The notes under the pieces are model-generated. The model did not search any database. It was not told the origin of the DNA and was given only the letters and a program-made list of their open reading frames with translations. Below are positions 35,292 through 38,848 of a stretch of DNA of 38,848 bases, one piece after another. Both the position numbers and the translations under genes were made by a program. Each line of letters starts with the position of its first letter. The first letter of the stretch is position 1. Source of the DNA: DHVE2 group archaeon. GTDB taxonomy: Archaea > Thermoplasmatota > Thermoplasmata > Thermoplasmatales > Aciduliprofundaceae. Location of the stretch: the NCBI GenBank assembly GCA_015521465.1, contig WAOD01000091.1, forward strand, positions 1 through 38,848. The letters are read 5' to 3'.

Positions 35292-35942
35292 ATGATAGAG
35301 AAAAATGGAGCCATGACATTTGAAGACTCGCCCTATATACAGCAGCTACTGACCATATTGAGAGATAAGAATACAAGCAGTATATCATTTCGCAGAAATT
35401 TAGTCTCACTGGGAAGATACATGGCCTACGAGCTAACAAGAACATTTCCTGTGGAAAGATTTCCAGTACAAACACCAGTTGCCAAAACAGAAGGTTTGAG
35501 AATCAGCATGGACAAAATAACCATAATTGTTGTACTAAGAGCAGCCATACCTTTTATGGAAGGAGTAATTAAAGTTTTTGATAAAGCCAAGGTGGGTGTG
35601 ATTTCTGCATCTCGTGGCTCACCACCTGATTTTGAGATAAATGTGAAATACGTGAGAGTTCCCAGAATAGACAAGGATACTCTAATCATACTTGATCCAA
35701 TGATCGCCACAGGCTCAACACTGTTAAAAGTAATTGAAGAATGCGAGAAACACGGCACCCCTGAAAGAAAGATTATAATGGGTGTTTTATCCGCCCCTGA
35801 AGGTGTTGAAAGGATACGCAAATCTTACAGTGATGTAGAAATATACGTTGCAGCAATGGACAAGCAACTGAACAACAATGGATACATAGTTCCGGGACTT
35901 GGAGATGCAGGAGACAGGGCATTCAACACGATGTTTGAATGA
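35292..35942 (+). CDS. upp: Uracil phosphoribosyltransferase
   Basis: 216 residues. PRPP-binding loop [10 protein letters not shown] at residues 134-143, flexible-loop region [20 protein letters not shown] and the uracil-binding C-terminus [18 protein letters not shown]. Converts uracil and PRPP to UMP in pyrimidine salvage. The ATG at 35292 follows an SD-like GGTG by 7 bases; a second in-frame Met lies at residue 8. Monocistronic, with a possible 5' leader (see promoter entry). Confidence 0.95.
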   Translation: MIEKNGAMTFEDSPYIQQLLTILRDKNTSSISFRRNLVSLGRYMAYELTRTFPVERFPVQTPVAKTEGLRISMDKITIIVVLRAAIPFMEGVIKVFDKAKVGVISASRGSPPDFEINVKYVRVPRIDKDTLIILDPMIATGSTLLKVIEECEKHGTPERKIIMGVLSAPEGVERIRKSYSDVEIYVAAMDKQLNNNGYIVPGLGDAGDRAFNTMFE

Positions 35943-35965
35943 GGTGAAACAAAATCAACTTTAAA

Positions 35966-35977
35966 ATATATAAATAC
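35966..35977 (+). promoter_or_regulatory. Orphan TATA-like element after upp
   Basis: ATATATAAATAC is one of the best TATA matches in the window, yet no gene of normal size begins near the expected start at about 36000. Either it is chance A/T richness or it drives a small RNA that would end at the T-rich tract near 36021-36038. Confidence 0.3.
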
Positions 35978-36080
35978 AACTTGTAGCTACATCGCTTTAA
36001 GACCTTAAAATCATCCGATCTTTTTTCTGAATTTTTCTCATTCGTAAAGATTATAAATTGTCGCTTTTTTTATCACATAA

Positions 36081-36091
36081 TTTTTTAATAG
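36081..36091 (+). promoter_or_regulatory. TATA-like element before the micro-ORF
   Basis: TTTTTTAATAG would start transcription near 36112, giving the 16-codon ORF at 36169 a leader of about 57 bases. The leader begins with an inverted repeat, TTTGGG/CCCAAA (36111-36130). Confidence 0.4.
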
Positions 36092-36168
36092 ACAAATAAT
36101 ATGTAGGGAGTTTGGGGTGTTGAGCCCAAAAACCAAACAAATAACTAAAGGAAAAGGAGGTGAAATCT

Positions 36169-36219
36169 ATGATGGGCGGAAAGAAGAATAAAAAGGAAAA
36201 GAAGAAAGAGCCTCGGTAA
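36169..36219 (+). CDS. 16-codon Lys-rich micro-ORF with perfect SD
   Basis: Encodes MMGGKKNKKEKKKEPR followed by TAA. AAAAGGAGGTGA (36153-36164) is an almost full match to the 16S anti-SD at ideal distance, stronger than most genes here. Eight of 16 residues are Lys and one is Arg. Upstream are a TATA-like element and a small hairpin; downstream is a T-rich stretch (36257-36273). No family recognised. The MGGKK opening recalls the basic N-terminus of ribosomal protein eS25, so a truncated relic is possible. Together with the orphan TATA element at 35966 these are the only signals in the 459 bases between upp and the tRNA. Confidence 0.45.
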   Translation: MMGGKKNKKEKKKEPR

Positions 36220-36388
36220 GGATCAACTTAAAAACCATTAAATCACAACTCTACTTATCTTTTTATTTTTCATGTTCTTATCTTCAGCTCTATTTAGCTG
36301 TATGTCTTAAAGCAACTAATAGCCTGGCAAAGCAAAAAATTAATCTTTTAAAGCAATAAAAAGGTTAGACGCGTATATATCAGGCAAA

Positions 36389-36401
36389 CATAAAAGAAAA
36401 G
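36389..36401 (-). terminator. T-tract after the tRNA-Met gene
   Basis: The minus strand runs CTTTTCTTTTATG directly after the tRNA 3' end, a typical archaeal terminator for the eS1-tRNA transcript. Confidence 0.5.
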
Positions 36402-36509
36402 TGCCGGGGCCGGGGTTTGAACCCGGGACCTTCGGATTTCTCAGGCTTGGAGGTGGAGAATTTCAATACCCTATGAGTCCGACGCTCCACCAGGCTGAGC
36501 CACCCCGGC
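36402..36509 (-). tRNA. tRNA-Met (CAT), elongator type, with 34-base intron
   Basis: Acceptor stem GCCGGGG/CCCCGGC with discriminator A (36402), D arm with GCTC...GAGC, anticodon stem TCGGA/TCCGA and T arm CCGGG-TTCAAAC-CCCGG all pair. The anticodon CAT is at 36473-36475. An intron lies between positions 37 and 38, the standard archaeal site; the mature tRNA is 74 bases and CCA is not encoded. The GGCTCAGCCTGG body fits elongator Met rather than initiator (which starts AGCGGG); tRNA-Ile2 with a modified C cannot be fully excluded. It starts one base after the eS1 stop codon. Confidence 0.93.
36438..36471 (-). other. tRNA-Met intron
   Basis: 34 bases between A37 and A38 of the anticodon loop. 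The flanks can form the bulge-helix-bulge that the archaeal splicing endonuclease cuts. The body has no open reading frame. Confidence 0.85.
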
Positions 36510-36510
36510 A

Positions 36511-37173
36511 TCATGATGGCTGGACAGCAGGTTCAGGGGAAGGTTCTTCCTCTTTTTTGAGTTCCACTATTTTCTCCTCGGGGAAATGAAGCACCTCAGA
36601 CTTTCTTATCTCTATTCTACGCACTGGGTATATGGGCTTTAACACTTTGGCAAGTTCTCTAGGTGCCTCATCAGATATTATGAATTTGGCATACTCCGAA
36701 AACGTCATTTCCCTTGCTTTCTGAGCCAAATATTCTGTAATTTTCTTCCTTATCTCGCTTTTAATTGAACTCTTGATTCTACGATCGGGAACGCACAGAA
36801 CCTTTACCCTCATCCGGTAGCCATCAGAGGTTTCCACGTTGAATATGACATCTATCCTGCTCCTCCTTCTTCTAATCATTCTTCGAATATAGTCTGTAGT
36901 CATATCATGGCCAACAAATCTTGTGTGAGCATTTGTACCCTGCACCTTATTTATCCTAAAGTAGAGCTTAACATGCATCTTTTTAAAATTGCCCGTGAGG
37001 TCATAAAGCGTAGTCTCCGCTACTCGTCCAATAACCTTCTCGGGCTCATCTGCAGGAGTCATACCCAACTCCTTCGAACTAAACGTTTCAGGAGCTATTA
37101 TGGTGTACCACACCTTTGAGCGCCATTTATCTCGAACCTTCCTCGCCGCTGATCTCTCTCTCTTTCCAGCCAT
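36511..37173 (-). CDS. rps3ae: Ribosomal protein eS1 (S3Ae)
   Basis: 220 residues. Starts MAGKRERSAARKVRDKWRSK and contains APETFSSKELGMTPADEPE, GRVAETTLYDLTGNF, KLYFRINKVQGTNAHTRFVG and a Glu/Pro-rich tail (KKEEEPSPEPAVQPS). A small-subunit protein near the mRNA exit. SD AAGGTGA lies upstream of the ATG. Its TGA stop at 36511-36513 is one base from the 5' end of tRNA-Met, so mRNA and pre-tRNA must come from one transcript and be separated by RNase P. Confidence 0.97.
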   Translation of the reverse strand: MAGKRERSAARKVRDKWRSKVWYTIIAPETFSSKELGMTPADEPEKVIGRVAETTLYDLTGNFKKMHVKLYFRINKVQGTNAHTRFVGHDMTTDYIRRMIRRRRSRIDVIFNVETSDGYRMRVKVLCVPDRRIKSSIKSEIRKKITEYLAQKAREMTFSEYAKFIISDEAPRELAKVLKPIYPVRRIEIRKSEVLHFPEEKIVELKKEEEPSPEPAVQPS

Positions 37174-37203
37174 GAGTATTCACCTTGCACGGGTAATAGT
37201 CAT

Positions 37204-37214
37204 TTGTTTAAATA
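37204..37214 (-). promoter_or_regulatory. TATA box of the eS1-tRNA transcript
   Basis: Minus-strand ATATTTAAACA is centred about 36 bases before the eS1 ATG, leaving a leader of roughly 10 bases that carries the SD. The box overlaps the 3' end of the aminotransferase gene. Confidence 0.55.
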
Positions 37215-38401
37215 TTTTTTCTCTCTTCCCTCATGTAATCCTCTATCCTATCAAACGCTTCTTCAAGATATTCCACCGGCGGTAAATTCACTATCCTGAA
37301 ATGCCCCCTGCCATAAACAGGACAGAATCCAGAGCCATGAACTGTGAGAACATGCTTTTTCATTAGCAATTCGAGAACAAACTTCTTGTCATCTTTGCAA
37401 TCATCTACTTTGATAAACATATAAAATGCACCCTTAGGAGGAACCACACTCAAACCATCAATCTCTCCCACACGTTTAGTAACATAATCTCTCCTCTTTC
37501 TGAGCCTTTCCATAGTTTCTTTTATATGGTCTTCAGGGCCGCGAAGAGCCGCAAGATATCCCAGCTGTAATGGTGTATTTGCACAAAGCCTGGCACGGGC
37601 CTGTCTCATTATGCCATCTCTAATGTCCTCGAGCTGCCCATCTGTATCACGAATTGCAAGGTACCCTATTCTCCACCCGGGGGCCAAATACACCTTTGAT
37701 ATTCCGTTTAGTATAATCACAGGCACATCCTTGGCAATCTTAGCCGGAGAAACAAATTCATCATCGTAAAGCATTTTATCGTATATCTCATCGCTTATGA
37801 GGAAAAGGCCATGTTCTCCCGCAAGATCCGCTATTTCCCTGAGTACCTTCTCACTATAGTATGCACCTGTTGGATTGTTCGGGTTTATCACCGCTATGCC
37901 TTTAGTTTTCGGGGTTATTTTCTTTCTAATATCATCAATGTCTGGATGCCAGCCTTCCTCTTCCACAGTACGATATGTCTTGGGTACACCATCATAGAAA
38001 GTTGGATAAGTTATGTACGGAGGATAAGTTGGACCTGGAACAAGGATTTCCTCTCCAGGATCAAGTGCTGCAGCAAATATAAGCATCAGCGCCTCGGTAA
38101 CACCCGTAGTAACAACGATGTCATCAACGGATACATCAACACCGTATCTTTTTTCTTTTTCAACTATTGCTTCTCTCAATTCAGGTAAACCCTCTGAAGG
38201 AGAATACTCGCTCCTAGAATTCATAACTGCTTCCGCGGCGGCTTTTCTTATATGTTCAGGAGTTTTAAAATCATACTTTATAGGGTCACCTATGTTGAGT
38301 TTCAATACATTAATACCCTTCTTTTCCAGCTGAGCAGCTGGCACGGTTACATCTCTGATGGCGTACTCTATCCTTTTAGACCTTATTGATGCACGTATCA
38401 T
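37208..38401 (-). CDS. Class I PLP-dependent aminotransferase (aspartate/alanine type)
   Basis: 397 residues. LKLNIGDPIKYDFKTPEH, SRSEYSPSEGLPELREAI, VTTGVTEAL, NPNNPTGAYYSEKVL (residues 173-187), SDEIYDKMLYDD, and the PLP lysine Lys236 in NGISKVYLAPGWRIGYLA. Arg in FRIVNLPP binds the substrate carboxylate. Fold type I subgroup close to archaeal AspC/AlaT enzymes; exact amino acid specificity is not deducible. The ATG at 38401 fits the family and a TATA box 25-30 bases upstream; the longer frame to 38566 runs through the rRNA leader and is not real. Divergent from the rRNA gene. Confidence 0.93.
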   Translation of the reverse strand: MIRASIRSKRIEYAIRDVTVPAAQLEKKGINVLKLNIGDPIKYDFKTPEHIRKAAAEAVMNSRSEYSPSEGLPELREAIVEKEKRYGVDVSVDDIVVTTGVTEALMLIFAAALDPGEEILVPGPTYPPYITYPTFYDGVPKTYRTVEEEGWHPDIDDIRKKITPKTKGIAVINPNNPTGAYYSEKVLREIADLAGEHGLFLISDEIYDKMLYDDEFVSPAKIAKDVPVIILNGISKVYLAPGWRIGYLAIRDTDGQLEDIRDGIMRQARARLCANTPLQLGYLAALRGPEDHIKETMERLRKRRDYVTKRVGEIDGLSVVPPKGAFYMFIKVDDCKDDKKFVLELLMKKHVLTVHGSGFCPVYGRGHFRIVNLPPVEYLEEAFDRIEDYMREERKNI

Positions 38402-38422
38402 AATGGGGCATGTGTTAGTAAA

Positions 38423-38433
38423 TTTAAAATATT
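38423..38433 (-). promoter_or_regulatory. TATA box of the aminotransferase gene
   Basis: Minus-strand TATTTTAAATT is centred about 27 bases before the ATG at 38401, fitting a leaderless transcript. Confidence 0.5.
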
Positions 38434-38460
38434 GGCTTTCGTTACAAGTTTGAGTAAAAG

Positions 38461-38477
38461 CGAAAGGAATATATACC
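38461..38477 (+). promoter_or_regulatory. rRNA promoter (BRE plus TATA)
   Basis: CGAAAGGAATATATACC combines a purine-rich BRE-like segment with the TATA box AATATATA. It would start the pre-rRNA near 38498, some 180 bases before the 16S 5' end. Confidence 0.65.
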
Positions 38478-38497
38478 TCATCCCTATTAGGCGGACA

Positions 38498-38674
38498 TGC
38501 GACCAAAAGGCGCCAGATGTGAAAGAATGAACATCTGGGTTCCAAGGTTGCAGATATCACGTTCAATGGAGATCTGAGAAAAACTTCCCTGAAGGGATGG
38601 AGCTCTCGGATCTGACGCTCGATAGGTGTGCAGACTGCGGTCTGCCGTCGTACTTTACCAAGCGAGGCTCGATC
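38498..38674 (+). other. Pre-16S leader with several hairpins
   Basis: About 177 bases of external transcribed spacer. Perfect inverted repeats include CCAGATGT/ACATCTGG (38513-38538, 10-base loop) and GCAGAC/GTCTGC around a 4-base loop (38630-38645). A shorter one is TCCCT/AGGGA (about 38586-38597). GCTCGAT occurs twice (about 38617 and 38667). Part of this region should pair with sequence beyond the 16S 3' end to form the processing stem, which is outside the window. Confidence 0.6.
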
Positions 38675-38848
38675 AACTCCGGTTGATCCTGCCGGAGGCC
38701 ACTGCTATCGGGTTCCGACTAAGCCATGCGAGTTTTGGGGCTCTTCGGAGCACCGGCGGACGGCTCAGTAACACGTGGACAACCTACCCTCGGGTGGGGG
38801 ATAACCTCGGGAAACTGAGGCTAATACCCCATAGGCCTTGGATACTGG
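38675..38848 (+). rRNA. 16S ribosomal RNA, 5' part
   Basis: Begins with the universal archaeal start AACTCCGGTTGATCCTGCC, then GGCCACTGCTATCGGGTTCC, AAGCCATGCGAG, GCACCGGCGGACGGCTCAGT and ACACGTGGACAACCTACC. Runs off the window end after about 174 bases. The exact mature 5' end could be 38675-38677. No 23S or tRNA is visible, so linkage cannot be judged. Confidence 0.97.

Noticed and set aside
36401-36589. ORF of 62 codons starting MPGPGFEPGTFGF on the plus strand
   Set aside because: It is the reverse strand of the tRNA-Met gene and the eS1 3' end; this peptide is a familiar false translation of tRNA T-arms.
38402-38566. N-terminal extension of the aminotransferase ORF
   Set aside because: It runs through the TATA boxes and the rRNA leader, and the family starts at the ATG at 38401.
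1-38848. CRISPR arrays, prophage genes or integrase/attachment sites
   Set aside because: No direct-repeat array with regular spacers, no phage structural or integrase gene seen; the tRNA-Met gene has no duplicated 3' end nearby.

Overview
The window is archaeal and most resembles the Thermoplasmata / DHVE2 lineage (Aciduliprofundum-like). It carries a thermosome subunit, an archaeal proteasome beta subunit, both subunits of DNA topoisomerase VI, ribosomal protein eS1 (S3Ae), an FttA-type KH/beta-CASP nuclease, an intron-containing tRNA-Met and the 5' end of an archaeal 16S rRNA gene. Two details narrow it: a bacterial-type HU/HTa DNA-binding protein, typical of Thermoplasmata, and Glu at mature position 17 of the proteasome beta subunit, which as I recall is also found in Thermoplasma. 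Many starts lie about 25 bp downstream of a TATA box, indicating leaderless transcripts; internal operon genes use GAGGTGA-type Shine-Dalgarno (SD) sites. The genus assignment is inference.

Layout. 1-254 is the decayed end of an insertion sequence. 310-5020 holds a giant repeat-rich anchored surface protein and a small membrane protein. 5090-8099 holds an isochorismatase-like hydrolase, a broken beta-helix surface-protein gene, a thioredoxin-reductase-like flavoprotein and an overlapping RlmN-like radical SAM gene. 8093-13338 (minus) holds HtpX, the thermosome and a beta-helix surface protein with a VPEF C-terminal signal. 13504-18118 is the most unusual region: two modules of RecA/KaiC-fold proteins, only two of whose domains keep a P-loop, each module with a paralogous winged-helix regulator.

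18115-25836 is mostly housekeeping: purC, a 52-aa coiled-coil protein, an HTH regulator with a TraB-like partner, an MTH1187-like protein, a methyltransferase, Trm5, FttA and psmB. 25972-27116 is a DUF2721 protein whose stop codon lies at the edge of a second decayed copy of the same IS family. 27160-30940 is a glycosyltransferase / flippase-like / DUF2070 membrane cluster. 30973-31689 is a DUF72 gene split by two compensating homopolymer indels. 31715-35942 holds top6B-top6A, the HU protein and upp. 36169-36219 is a 16-codon Lys-rich micro-ORF with a perfect SD. The tail holds eS1 with tRNA-Met starting one base after its stop codon, an aminotransferase, and the rRNA promoter, leader and 16S start.

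Best candidates for something new: the paired active/inactive RecA-fold modules (13504-18118); the micro-ORF with its hairpin leader (about 36081-36219); the eS1-tRNA-Met junction; and the VPEF sorting signals on an intact and a decayed surface protein.
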